A stretch of 64,000 bases of DNA from DATARR01 sp036376245 (GCA_036376245.1 DASVAS010000049.1:55158-119157), one strand, 5' to 3'; positions 9,107 to 16,994 are shown, counted from the first letter of the stretch. A program made the numbers and translations. The notes: generated from the letters alone by a model not told the origin.

Positions 9107-10488
9107 GGGGCCTCCTCCTGGAAGTCGGCCAGCAGGCGGTGGCCGCCGCGGGCGGGCAGCAGCCGGCCGGCCTCGGTCAGGCCCATCTCCGCCAGCCAGG
9201 CTTCGAACTCCGGCGCGCGCCGCAGGCCGAGGACTTCGCGCACGAAGAGCTGATCGTGAAACGAGGTGCTCTGGTAGTTGAGCATGACGTCGTCCGCCCC
9301 CGGCACGCCCATGATGAAATTGACGCCGGCCGCGCCCAACAGCACCAGCAGGGTGTCCATGTCGTCCTGGTCGGCCTCGGCGTGGTTGGTGTAGCAGATG
9401 TCGCAGCCCATCGGCAGGCCCAGCAGCTTGCCGCAGAAGTGGTCTTCCAGGCCGGCGCGCACGATCTGCTTGCCGTCGTACAGGTATTCGGGACCGATGA
9501 AGCCGACCACGGTATTGACCAGCAAGGGCTGGAAGTGGCGCGCCACGGCATAGGCGCGCGCTTCACAGGTCTGCTGGTCCACGCCGTGATGCGCCTCCGC
9601 CGATAGCGCGCTGCCCTGGCCGGTCTCGAAATACATCACGTGGCTGCCCACCGTGCCGCGGCGGAGGGAGAGCGCGGCCTCGCGGGCCTCGCGCAGCAGG
9701 CCCAGGTGGATGCCGAAGCTCGCGTTGGCGGCCTCCGTGCCGGCCACCGACTGGAAGACCAGGTCGACCGGCGCGCCGGCCTCGATGGCGCGGATCTGCT
9801 GGGTGACGTGGGTGAGCACGCAGCTCTGGGTGGGGATCGCGTAGCGTTGGATGAGGTCGTCGAGCAGGCGCCACAGGGTGGTGAGCACCGGCATGCTGTC
9901 CGACGCCGGATTGATCCCGATCACCGCGTCGCCCGCGCCGTACAGCAGGCCGTCCAGGATGGAGATCGCGATGGCGCGCGGATCGTCGGTGGGATGGTTG
10001 GGCTGCAGCCGCACCGACATCCGGCCCGGCAGGCCGAGGGTGTCGCGAAACGCGGTCACCACGCGGCATTTGCGGGCGGCGGCGATCAGGTCCTGATTGC
10101 GCATCAGCTTGCTGACCGCGGCCGCCATCTCCGGCGTGACGCCGGGCGCCACGGCGCCGAGCATCTCCCCCGTGGTGGCGTCGCTGAGCAGCCATTCGCG
10201 GAATTCGCCGACGGTGAGCGAGGCGAGCGGCGCGAACGCGGCCGCGTCGTGGTGATCGACGATCAGCCGGGTGACCTCGTCGCTCTCGTAGGGGATCAGC
10301 GCCTCCGTCAGGAAGCTCTGCAAGGGCAGGTCCGCCAGGACCATCCTGGCCGCCACGCGCTCCGCGGCGCTCTCCGCCGCCACGCCGGCGAGCGCGTCGC
10401 CCGAGCGGGCCGGGCTCGCCTTGGCGAGCAGGTCTTTGAGATCGGCGAAGCGATACCGGATCGAGTCGATGGTACAGGCGAGCGCCAT
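9103..10488 (-). CDS. eutB: ethanolamine ammonia-lyase large subunit
   Basis: The 461-aa EutB homologue begins with the family N-terminus (DSIRYRFADLKDLLAKA). It contains the TIM-barrel core motifs RLQPNHPTDDPRA, GDAVIGINPASD, VFQSVAGTEAAN, FETGQGSALSAEAHHG and GLPMGCDICYTNHAEADQDD, and it ends with ELFVREVLGLRRAPEFEAWL-type sequence. It carries the ethanolamine and cobalamin binding site. The Met at 10488 is chosen because it aligns with known EutB starts; the longer frame to 10542 adds a Pro/Arg-rich stretch not found in the family. The operon is eutB-eutC only, with no eutA reactivase and no regulator nearby. Confidence 0.95.
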   Translation of the reverse strand: MALACTIDSIRYRFADLKDLLAKASPARSGDALAGVAAESAAERVAARMVLADLPLQSFLTEALIPYESDEVTRLIVDHHDAAAFAPLASLTVGEFREWLLSDATTGEMLGAVAPGVTPEMAAAVSKLMRNQDLIAAARKCRVVTAFRDTLGLPGRMSVRLQPNHPTDDPRAIAISILDGLLYGAGDAVIGINPASDSMPVLTTLWRLLDDLIQRYAIPTQSCVLTHVTQQIRAIEAGAPVDLVFQSVAGTEAANASFGIHLGLLREAREAALSLRRGTVGSHVMYFETGQGSALSAEAHHGVDQQTCEARAYAVARHFQPLLVNTVVGFIGPEYLYDGKQIVRAGLEDHFCGKLLGLPMGCDICYTNHAEADQDDMDTLLVLLGAAGVNFIMGVPGADDVMLNYQSTSFHDQLFVREVLGLRRAPEFEAWLAEMGLTEAGRLLPARGGHRLLADFQEEAP

Positions 10489-10661
10489 GAGTCCCGGCGG
10501 CAGTGTAGCACCGGCCGGACGGCGGTTCTGCGACACCCCCACCCTTCCGCGTTTCTCCCCCCACCCGTCGAAGCGTTTCCGCGAGATCTCCTGTCGGCCA
10601 GCATGGCATCCGGGGGATAACGCCTGCGTCGTTTCTCACCTGGCTGGACGGAGGGCGAACC

Positions 10662-12659
10662 ATGAGACACCCTCGCCTGTTGATCCTTCTGATCACCCTG
10701 GCGCTTCTCCTGGCCGCTCCGCGGAGCGCGGCGTCGGCCCCTTCATGGACGGCCCTGGGGCCGTTCGGCGGATCGGTGGGCTGGGTTGCCGTGGACCCGG
10801 AGGACGCGCGCACGGTCTACGCCACGGCCGGTGAGGAGGGGCTGTTCAAGAGCACGAACGCGGGGTTCAACTGGACCAAGGTGCTCCAGGCCTACGTGGC
10901 CGCCAAACCGGCCGTGGCGCCCGGGGGCGTCCTCTACGTTTCGGTGCGCACCGGCAAGGTGAAGAAGAGCACGGACGGCGGTCTCCACTGGACCCTGTCC
11001 GGGCAGGGCCTGCCGGAATCGCTCGTGACGTCGCTCGTCGTGGACCCGGCCGTGCCTTCGCGTCTCTACGCCGTGAGCGATGCCAGGCTGTGGCGCAGCA
11101 CCGACGCGGGCGCCTCCTGGCATCCCGCTCCCACCAAAGGACTGCCGCGACAGCTCGGCGTGAATCAAGTCGTCGCGGCCCGCCGGCCCTCCGGTCTGGT
11201 CTACATCGCCTCCTCCCAGGGGGTCTGGAAAAGCTGGAATGGCGGCCGTACCTGGCAGTCCGCCAACGGCAACCTGTCGGTCTACTCCCGGAAGGTCTAC
11301 GGCCTGGTGGTCTCGCCCACGGACTCCCGGACGCTCTATGCCAGCATCGAAGGAAGCTATCGAGGCGTGGTTCTGTACCGTAGCACGGACGGCGGCGGGT
11401 CCTGGAAGGCGACGGCCTACCCGCCGACCAGCAAGTACATTGCTTCCCAAACCCTGGTGCTGGAGGTATCTCCCCGCTCGCCCCTTCTGGTATTCGCAAT
11501 GTTTTTCAACGTTATCGGGCGGGACCAGGAGAGCCTGTACCGCAGCACGGATGGAGGTGGCCACTGGACAGCCGTGGGACTGACCGGCACGTCCTTCTGG
11601 TCTCTCACGGTGGCGCCGAGCGCTCTGCGCTATGTCTACGCGGCGTGCGGCGGGAGCAAGAGCTCCGGGGTGATGGCGAGCGAGGACGGTGGCCTGACCT
11701 GGGGGTGGCGCGGCGGCATCGCGGCCCTCGATGCCGTGGCGTTCGCCCCGGACCCCGGCGGGCAAGGTGTGCTCTGGCTCAGCACCGGAGAGAAACTGTT
11801 CCGCAGCGCTACGGGCGGCATCCGCTGGCAGCGTCAGCAGCCGCTCCTCAACGGGCAGGTGATGGACGTGGCCGTGCCGCCGCTCGCGCCTCTTTCCGCC
11901 TATGTCCTTTTCTACTCCTATGGCTCCGGCACGGCTGAAGTCTGGTGGACCCCCGATCGTGGCCTCTCCTGGACGCGAACCGGGTCCGCCGGGGGCCTCA
12001 ACCCGAAGAATCGCCTGTGGGCGGACCCGGCAGATCCAGAGGTCCTCTGGGCCGACTCCCGGGGCTCCCTCTACCGGAGCCCGGACGCCGGCGCGACGTG
12101 GGAGTACCAGGACGTCACGGATGAGGTCGCCCTCGGCGACCTGAAATTCGCGCCTTCGAGGCCTTCGACGGTGTACCTGGCCGGAGTCCGCGCGGCGAGC
12201 GACGGCTCCGTGCGGCGGGCCGGCGTCTTGCGCAGCGATGACGGCGGTGTCCACTGGACGCGGGCCGATGCCGGGCTGGACGCCCCACCGGTCACGGCGC
12301 TGGCCGTGGACCCGGTGGACCCCAGGCGGGTCTACGCGGCCACACGCGACTCCCTGAACCCGCTCGGGGACGGGCTGTGGGTGACCGGAGACGGCGGAGC
12401 GACCTGGGCGCGGGCGGGCGAGGAACTGAGAGGCCTGGCCATCGAAGCCGTCGCGGCCTCGCCGGTCGCGGGCGTCGTCTGGGCGTCTACGGAAGACGGC
12501 CGGCTGTTCCGCAGCGGGGACGGCGGCGCCACCTGGGAGGAGCGGACGGAGAGCTTCCCCGCGAGCCGGATTCACGGGCTGGCGTTCGATCCCTTCGATC
12601 CCCTGAGGCTCTACGCGGTGACCTCCGGCGGGCTGTACGTGACGATGGACGAGCCGTGA
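10662..12659 (+). CDS. secreted BNR/sortilin-like beta-propeller protein
   Basis: The 665-aa protein has a signal peptide (MRHPRLLILLITLALLLA to about residue 26). The rest is repeated Asp-box/BNR units, S-x-D-x-G-x-T/S-W, for example STDGGLHW, STDAGASW, SPDAGATW and SGDGGATW, each preceded by a VDP..(V/L)YA strand. This is the Ycf48/VPS10/sialidase-like propeller architecture. No catalytic sialidase residues are apparent, so a binding role at the cell surface is more likely. It is a paralogue of the protein at 23904-25883. GGAGGGCGAACC before the ATG gives a good ribosome site. Confidence 0.85.
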   Translation: MRHPRLLILLITLALLLAAPRSAASAPSWTALGPFGGSVGWVAVDPEDARTVYATAGEEGLFKSTNAGFNWTKVLQAYVAAKPAVAPGGVLYVSVRTGKVKKSTDGGLHWTLSGQGLPESLVTSLVVDPAVPSRLYAVSDARLWRSTDAGASWHPAPTKGLPRQLGVNQVVAARRPSGLVYIASSQGVWKSWNGGRTWQSANGNLSVYSRKVYGLVVSPTDSRTLYASIEGSYRGVVLYRSTDGGGSWKATAYPPTSKYIASQTLVLEVSPRSPLLVFAMFFNVIGRDQESLYRSTDGGGHWTAVGLTGTSFWSLTVAPSALRYVYAACGGSKSSGVMASEDGGLTWGWRGGIAALDAVAFAPDPGGQGVLWLSTGEKLFRSATGGIRWQRQQPLLNGQVMDVAVPPLAPLSAYVLFYSYGSGTAEVWWTPDRGLSWTRTGSAGGLNPKNRLWADPADPEVLWADSRGSLYRSPDAGATWEYQDVTDEVALGDLKFAPSRPSTVYLAGVRAASDGSVRRAGVLRSDDGGVHWTRADAGLDAPPVTALAVDPVDPRRVYAATRDSLNPLGDGLWVTGDGGATWARAGEELRGLAIEAVAASPVAGVVWASTEDGRLFRSGDGGATWEERTESFPASRIHGLAFDPFDPLRLYAVTSGGLYVTMDEP

Positions 12660-12839
12660 CGGAGCGTCCGTCCGACAAGCGCCGGCGGGCCTGCCGGGAA
12701 GCGCGGAGCTCCCGCGGTACCGGAATCGCCCCCCGCGGCGTTTCGCGCAGGGTCTCCCAGGCGGCGGCGCTGTAGAGGCAGTGCACGACGGCCTCGATCC
12801 GGCGCTGATCCGTGGCGTCGGCTCCGCAGGCGCCTTATA

Positions 12840-12874
12840 GGTAGGGAAGCATGCGCCCTGTAAATCGGGGAGCA
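12840..12874. repeat. copy of dispersed intergenic repeat
   Basis: The 14-mer TGTAAATCGGGGAG is shared with the tract at 885-955, and flanking GTAGGGAAG resembles the GGGGAAGTAGG there. It lies in the 225-bp gap between the BNR gene and the convergent toxin-like gene. The match is short, so common origin is only suggested. Confidence 0.4.
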
Positions 12875-12884
12875 CCGCCGGAGG

Positions 12885-14147
12885 TCAGGAAGCTGTCTTG
12901 TACCGGAAGCGCCCGTTGTGTTCTTTACTGAGCGAATTGAGGCTCATCATCACGTCGATCGCTAGTTGGCCCTTCCAGATGAAGAGGACGTCGTAGTTCG
13001 TCTGGAGATAGCGTTCCAACTGTTCCCTCAAGCCCGCGAGCTGATTCGTGCGCTCCTTCTCGCGCTCGTTCTTCACGTCCATCGAGCTTTTCTTGGCCGC
13101 ACCCTTGAGATAGCCCGTCCAGTTCTTGATCTCGACGATCACTTTTCGGCCGGACTTCGGATCGAGCACCAGCGTGTCGCCGAAGCGGTTCTGACCAATC
13201 GATTCGTAGAGGCTGGGCTCGACCTGGAGGAGCTTGAAGCCGCTGTCCTCGAGCTTGTAGGTCTGCTGGATCTGGAACAGGTAGCCGCTCGCGTAGGCAT
13301 ACTCTTTATGTTGCATCGCCTGGACGAAATTGGCCAGCAGCCGGTCTGCGTTCGGGATTCTCCGCTGGTCGAGCTTTGCCAGGTAGTGCACCGCCTCGAG
13401 ATACTCCTTCGTGCCGAACTCCTGAGCGACCTTGATCGCCTTTCCGTAGGTCGCTTCGTAGTGCTGCTCCTGCATGTCGATGAGCTCGTCCAGGCTCGGC
13501 GCGTGCTTCTCGTACTCTTCCACCTCCTTCTTCTGCTGCTCCTGCCACTGCTCGTGGACCGCGCGAAAGTGCTCGCTCTCCTCCCACTCCATCTGCTGCC
13601 GGTATTCTTCTTCGCGCCCCTTGCCGTAGGCTTCCCAACCTTCCTCCGGCTCTTTGTAGACCGTGTTGCCGAATTCATCCTGCTCGTGGATCTCGTCGTC
13701 GAAGTCCTCGTAGGGGTCGCGAAACCAGTCCTCCTCCATGCGCTGGACGACCCGCGCGGGCATCGCGGGTTGCACCGCGGCGGAGCGCCTGTTTCGGCCG
13801 AGCGCCGCCTGGACATGAGGAGCGACGGGCCTCGTGGCGCCTGCCACCGGTGCCGGTCGGGCCTGCGCCGTGTGCGTTGCCAGGGCCCTCGCGACGTGCG
13901 GGGCGAGCGGTGGCCGCGAGGGTGCCGGACGGGGGAGAACAACGACGGCACGTGACGGGTTGCGAGCGTTCTGGCCCGCGCCGGCAGCGCGTGGCGCCGG
14001 ATGCGGCGGGGCGCCACGGGTAGAGCCGACCGCGGCCGCGACGTGTGAGGCGAGGAGAGGGCGAGCGCCGGGCAGGGTGCGGGGTCCCGGGGCCGCCTGG
14101 ATCGCTCGCGTCACGTGCGGCGCGATCTTTCTGGGCCCTCCCGGCAT
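12885..14147 (-). CDS. modular toxin-like protein: APHV-repeat leader plus PD-(D/E)XK nuclease-like C-terminus
   Basis: The 420-aa protein has no signal peptide. Residues 1-130 are Pro/Ala/Arg-rich and hold four degenerate copies of an (A)PHV-x-x-A motif (9-12, 33-36, 82-85, 109-112), ending in VVQRM (133-137). I associate such leaders with putative effectors of contractile injection systems, but that link is from memory. Residues 138-230 are Glu-rich and probably coiled. Residues 300-400 look like a restriction-endonuclease fold: an Asp in RFGDTLVLD (D324), then VIVEIKNW (E339-x-K341) and a helix with REQLERY. It would be a DNase toxin, but no injection-system or immunity gene is visible. 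Its ATG overlaps the stop of a 33-codon ORF (TGATG). Confidence 0.6.
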   Translation of the reverse strand: MPGGPRKIAPHVTRAIQAAPGPRTLPGARPLLASHVAAAVGSTRGAPPHPAPRAAGAGQNARNPSRAVVVLPRPAPSRPPLAPHVARALATHTAQARPAPVAGATRPVAPHVQAALGRNRRSAAVQPAMPARVVQRMEEDWFRDPYEDFDDEIHEQDEFGNTVYKEPEEGWEAYGKGREEEYRQQMEWEESEHFRAVHEQWQEQQKKEVEEYEKHAPSLDELIDMQEQHYEATYGKAIKVAQEFGTKEYLEAVHYLAKLDQRRIPNADRLLANFVQAMQHKEYAYASGYLFQIQQTYKLEDSGFKLLQVEPSLYESIGQNRFGDTLVLDPKSGRKVIVEIKNWTGYLKGAAKKSSMDVKNEREKERTNQLAGLREQLERYLQTNYDVLFIWKGQLAIDVMMSLNSLSKEHNGRFRYKTAS

Positions 14148-14248
14148 CAGAGCCCCCGCCCGCGGTGGATCAGGGGCGTGTCGCGGTCGCTCACGAGAGC
14201 GGAGAGCAACTCGCGCTCGAACCAGTCGGGGTGAATCGTCTCGATCAT
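14147..14248 (-). CDS. 33-aa ORF coupled to the toxin-like gene
   Basis: An ATG at 14248 opens a 33-codon frame (begins MIETIHPDWFEREL) whose TGA overlaps the next ATG by one base. The same frame continues open about 15 codons upstream of the ATG, so this may be the tail of a decayed gene. GGAG lies 11 nt before the ATG. It is either a coupling leader peptide or a remnant; the family is not recognised. Confidence 0.35.
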   Translation of the reverse strand: MIETIHPDWFERELLSALVSDRDTPLIHRGRGL

Positions 14249-14522
14249 GGCACAGCGCTCTCCGCCGGCGACGGCGGCATGGTGGAGCCAGGCCAGTCTA
14301 CATCAGTTCGGGCTTGGCCGTTGCCGAGCTCGAGCAGGCCCTCTGCTGTGGGACGAGAAAATCCTGTGCGCCGTGAGCTCGTCTTGACAGAGTCCCTGAA
14401 GAGGGTAGACTGAAAAAAGTAGTTGAATTGGAGAGGCCTTGTGAGGACCGACGTTTTCGGACTGGAGATCTATACGGCCCGGAGATCTCCCTGATCGTTT
14501 CCCCGCGGAAGGAGACCCGAAA

Positions 14523-14747
14523 ATGAAAAAGAATGCGCTCAACAAGCTTTCCCTGCACCGGGAGACCTTGCGAAACCTGAGTCAGGATCTGCTGCCCTAC
14601 GCTGTGGGGGAGGCTCTTTCCGGCGGCCCCTATTCGTGGTGCGATACCTGCGAGTGCACGTTCGGCTGTTCCTATACCTGCGAGACCCAGTGCCAGTGCG
14701 GATCGGGATCGGGGACGACGGGCTCCGGGACACGGACTTTGCCGTAG
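14523..14747 (+). CDS. RiPP precursor peptide, class I lanthipeptide-type leader
   Basis: The 74-aa peptide begins with a leader containing NKLSLHRETLRNLSQDLL, which matches the L-x-L-x-(K/R)-E-T-L-R-x-L signature of class I lanthipeptide precursors. A GEALSGG step near residue 35 could mark the leader end. The following segment has seven Cys with Ser/Thr between them (for example CDTCECTFGC), then a Gly/Ser/Thr tail. No LanB, LanC, LanM, protease or transporter gene is in the window, so it is an orphan precursor whose enzymes would have to act from elsewhere. AAGGAG lies 9 nt before the ATG. Confidence 0.65.
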   Translation: MKKNALNKLSLHRETLRNLSQDLLPYAVGEALSGGPYSWCDTCECTFGCSYTCETQCQCGSGSGTTGSGTRTLP

Positions 14748-14837
14748 CCCTGGCTGGCCGCATGATGCGCGGTTGAGCAAAACCGCTCCGCGGTGGCACC
14801 TTTCGTAATCATGTCCGGGATGCGGTCCGCGTAGCTG

Positions 14838-14859
14838 TAGGGGGCCGGATGGCCCCCTA
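14838..14859. terminator. hairpin between convergent small genes
   Basis: TAGGGGGCC and GGCCCCCTA form a perfect 9-bp stem around a GGAT loop. It lies between the RiPP precursor (+) and the Cys-rich peptide gene (-), so it could terminate both. No T-run follows. Confidence 0.6.
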
Positions 14860-14873
14860 CTCGCTCTCTCGTC

Positions 14874-15035
14874 CTACGTGCAGACGCAGAAGGGAGGGGG
14901 GCCGAAGCACCGGTCGCAGGGGCAGTAGATGCCGCACTCGCCGCACTCCCAGGGGCAGGCGGCCTCCGCCGGCCTCGGCAGCGTGGCGCTTGCCACGGTG
15001 AGCAGGGTCAACGCCAGGAACAGGAGCTTACGCAT
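14874..15035 (-). CDS. small secreted Cys-rich peptide (53 aa)
   Basis: The 53-aa peptide has a clear Sec signal peptide (MRKLLFLALTLLTV to about residue 26, cleavage near AEA/A). A 27-residue mature part follows with eight Cys (CPWEC, CGEC, YCPCDRC, FCVC), Pro and Gly, and little else. Eight Cys suggest four disulfides. AAAGGAGAG 8-10 nt before the ATG is an excellent ribosome site, which supports translation despite the short length. It is convergent with the lanthipeptide-type precursor and separated from it by a hairpin. The family is not recognised; four more small secreted Cys-rich proteins occur in this window. Confidence 0.7.
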   Translation of the reverse strand: MRKLLFLALTLLTVASATLPRPAEAACPWECGECGIYCPCDRCFGPPPFCVCT

Positions 15036-15169
15036 AGAGTCTCTCCTTTCGTCGGTCTACATGCGGGGGCCCGTCCATTCGTGGGCCTCATCTATGACGG
15101 TGCGCCGCAAGGACGTTCGGGGACGGTCTGGCCGAGGAATTCATCGCGGCGACCGCGGCAGAGAGACCG

Positions 15170-15322
15170 TCATCTAAACACGCCCCGTATGAGGATGAAC
15201 CAGAAGGCGATGAAGAGGAGCGGTCCGGCAACATAAGTCACAGATCCAAAAGGAGATCGACGGATCGCCAGCGGCGGGATGGGAATGCTTACCGACAGAT
15301 TTTCTGTCGGATAACATTCCAC
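15170..15322 (-). CDS. possible 50-aa single-helix membrane peptide
   Basis: A GTG start at 15322, with AAAAGGGG just before it, opens a 50-codon frame. It ends in a hydrophobic helix with a basic tail (GPLLFIAFWFILIRGVFR). The first half overlaps a strong DNA hairpin (15282-15320), so the N-terminal codons may only be translated hairpin. It could equally be the tail of a lost membrane gene. Confidence 0.3.
   Translation of the reverse strand: MECYPTENLSVSIPIPPLAIRRSPFGSVTYVAGPLLFIAFWFILIRGVFR
15282..15320. repeat. 39-bp imperfect hairpin
   Basis: GGAATG-CTTA-CCGACAG, a 5-nt ATTTT loop, then CTGTCGG-ATAA-CATTCC form a near-perfect 16-17-bp stem. A partial copy (TTATCCGACAG) follows at about 15345. 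The AT loop and strong stem suit a terminator or a REP-like element. The rest of 15036-15436 shows nothing else convincing. Confidence 0.55.
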
Positions 15323-15436
15323 GCCCCTTTTCTTCTCGGCGGCTTATCCGACAGTCGGAGTCGTAAACCTCTGCCGCATAAGCCTCAAAGTCCTCCCGGA
15401 GCCTGCTGTGTAAGCCTCTGCCTCTACCGCAACCTT

Positions 15437-15743
15437 CTTACACACATCTTTAGCCACGTCCTCGTAGAGACGCCCACAGACGATGTAGCAACACCTGCCG
15501 AGGCCACCGCCGGCGTGGCGTCTCTTCGAAGGCCAGAACGCCTCAACGGGCAGGCTCTCCTGAAGCCTCTTGCCTTGGCCGGAGAAGGACAGGGCAGTGT
15601 TGGCCCCGTTCAATCCGGCTGGCCTTCTGATGCGGTCGTGCCCTCCAAGGAGACGCCACGCCGTCCCCGTGGCCTCCCAGACGGCGTCGTTGATCGTCTG
15701 TGGCGTCTCTACGAAAGCTGCGGACCGGCAAGATGTGTGTAAG
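15437..15743. repeat. 307-bp nested imperfect palindrome
   Basis: The left arm (15437-15532) and right arm (15642-15743) are imperfect inverted copies of about 100 bp. Both ends read CTTACACACATC / GATGTGTGTAAG. Inner parts also pair: GGCCAG (15531) with CTGGCC (about 15618), and CAACGGG with CCCGTT. Translated inward, each arm gives a related peptide (IVCG...DVCK on both strands), so this may be an inverted duplication of a coding fragment. A 147-codon open frame (15344-15787, minus) runs through it but is probably not a gene. Alternatively it makes a large structured RNA. The gap to 15929 holds nothing else clear. Confidence 0.55.
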
Positions 15744-15929
15744 AGCCTGGCCTCTACCGTTGGGCGGGAGTGTTCCCGGGGATCCATGGAGTCGTTGTTG
15801 ACGAAGCGCAGGAACAGGCGTAGAGTGAGAATATCAAGAAAATGAGTACCTTGCCGCGGTTCCGGTGGCGGGGAAGCGGTTTGTCTGTAAGTAAACCTGG
15901 ATGGAGAGGCTGGAAGGGTAATCTAAACG

Positions 15930-16503
15930 TTAGCCTTGCGGAGAGAACATGGACCCTTCCACCATCTCGGGGGCAATCATCTGGGGCGTTGTGTCCGGTT
16001 TGGCGACGTCAGCGCTGTTGGTGATCCTCGGCCTCCTGATTTCCAGGGTTGCCTTGCCGGCATACTTGGAGTTCATTTACAAGGGTGTAGACCTTCGTGG
16101 CGTCTGGATCGAAGAGCGGGACCTTGGCTCCGGTGCACGATTCTCCGTCCAACTGTCGCTGGAGCAGCGCGCTCACAAGGTCAGTGGAACCGGAACTCTT
16201 ACAAAGTCTGGAACTGGTAAAAGTGACTACGTCCAGTTTTTCTCCATCGAGGGTTCAACGTGGGAGGGCTTTCTTGTCATCACCATGCGAAGCACTAACC
16301 GAAAGTCCCTTTCATTCGTTGCCGGACTTCTCAAGGTTAAGGGCCGAGGTGAGTCGTTGCTCGGTCACTGGGTCTATCGAGCGGCGTATACAGATGAGGC
16401 GGAGTGCGAGAAACTCCATCTCATTCGCCAACGGCAGGCTAACCCTGCGGTCGAGCGGACGGAAACCGCCAAAAGCGCGGTTCCGCCGCTCACCTTGTGA
16501 ACG
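15930..16503 (+). mobile_element. single integron-type gene cassette
   Basis: The 574-bp unit is bounded by AACG/TTAGCC on the left (15926-15935) and AACG/TTACAC on the right (16500-16509). It carries one ORF and ends in an attC-like palindrome. The first six bases after the left breakpoint, rejoined to the G at the right, give GTTAGCC, the exact complement of the attC R'' box GGCTAAC (16437-16443). That closure is what a circular cassette must show. No integrase gene or second intact attC is in the window, so it is either a lone insertion at a secondary site or a relic. Confidence 0.65.
15949..16500 (+). CDS. cassette-encoded membrane-anchored protein, possible Cap15-like barrel
   Basis: The 183-aa protein has one or two N-terminal transmembrane helices (IIWGVVSGLATSALLVILGLL, about 9-30). 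A soluble region rich in beta strands follows (about 45-155), opening with YKGVDLRGVWIEE and showing alternating VxLxLEQ, GTGTLT, FLVITMRS and HWVYRAAY strands. A TM anchor plus eight-strand barrel resembles Cap15, a CBASS effector, but this is only architectural similarity. The last 20 residues (from NPAVERTETAK) are translated attC and probably not functional. GGAGAGAAC precedes the ATG. GC is lower than the surroundings. Confidence 0.6.
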   Translation: MDPSTISGAIIWGVVSGLATSALLVILGLLISRVALPAYLEFIYKGVDLRGVWIEERDLGSGARFSVQLSLEQRAHKVSGTGTLTKSGTGKSDYVQFFSIEGSTWEGFLVITMRSTNRKSLSFVAGLLKVKGRGESLLGHWVYRAAYTDEAECEKLHLIRQRQANPAVERTETAKSAVPPLTL

Positions 16504-16509
16504 TTACAC
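16437..16509 (+). other. attC-like recombination site
   Basis: R'' GGCTAAC is followed by GGTcGAGCGGaCGGAAaCCGC, a 7-nt loop region and GCGGTTCCG + CCGCTCACC, then AACGTTAC. The stem is 18 bp, and its three unpaired bases (lower case) all lie on one strand, as in attC sites recognised by integron integrases. The upstream ORF runs into it and stops at 16500, a usual cassette arrangement. Confidence 0.65.
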
Positions 16510-16532
16510 AGCCAAAAGGTTGTTGCAATCAG

Positions 16533-16994
16533 ATGACGAAGGTCACTGTCGAGAACTACAGGGACGACAAGTACTATCCGACGATCGTTCGGGCGGTTGA
16601 GGCGATCTTGGCCCAGGGAGACATCGTCGCTCCGGTCGATGTCTTCGTCCGTATGGAGCTGCTTACCAAGGCTGACGTGGAATCGTGGCGCTTCGGGCGT
16701 GTCCCCTACCTCGAGAAAGTCATCCGCTGCAACTTGGGCAAGATCAGTCGTATTCTTCGCATTCTCCGCATGCATGTCCACGACCTGAACATGACCCCCT
16801 CGCACACAGCCTATGTGAAATGGGGGAGGGGGCCGCGGACTCCCTTGCGCTTCTCCAAGACCGGCGATCCGAATCTTGAGGCGGCCTACTCGCGGCACTT
16901 CCTCAAGCCTGGGCTAAATGGAAAGAAGAAGGTGGCGACCACCGAGCGGCAAGGCCTGCAGGAGGAGCTCCCAGAGCTCAGAGCGCCCGAGTGA
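16533..16994 (+). CDS. conserved hypothetical protein
   Basis: The 153-aa soluble protein has a conserved look: PTIVRAVEAILAQGDIVAPVDVFVRMELL, then WRFGRVPYLEKVIRCNLGKISRILRILR and HVHDLN, followed by YVKWGRGPRTPLRFSKTGDPNLEAAYSRHF. I recognise this as a widespread uncharacterised family. It may be helical and nucleic-acid-binding because of the basic ILRILRMHVHD helix, but no known domain is evident. The Met at 16533 is used; the frame is open back to a GTG at 16497 inside attC. It lies directly after the integron cassette, without an attC of its own. Confidence 0.65.
   Translation: MTKVTVENYRDDKYYPTIVRAVEAILAQGDIVAPVDVFVRMELLTKADVESWRFGRVPYLEKVIRCNLGKISRILRILRMHVHDLNMTPSHTAYVKWGRGPRTPLRFSKTGDPNLEAAYSRHFLKPGLNGKKKVATTERQGLQEELPELRAPE

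Noticed and set aside
12487..12786. Minus-strand frame overlapping the BNR gene end
   Set aside because: Mostly antisense to the BNR gene, Arg/Ser-rich, no recognisable family.
15344..15787. 147-aa frame across the palindrome
   Set aside because: Composition follows the inverted repeat, no family features, and both strands read similarly; treated as repeat.
16974..16990. 17-mer GAGCTCAGAGCGCCCGA shared with 57544-57560
   Set aside because: One or two exact 17-mer matches are expected by chance in 64 kb of GC-rich sequence, and the contexts are unrelated coding regions.
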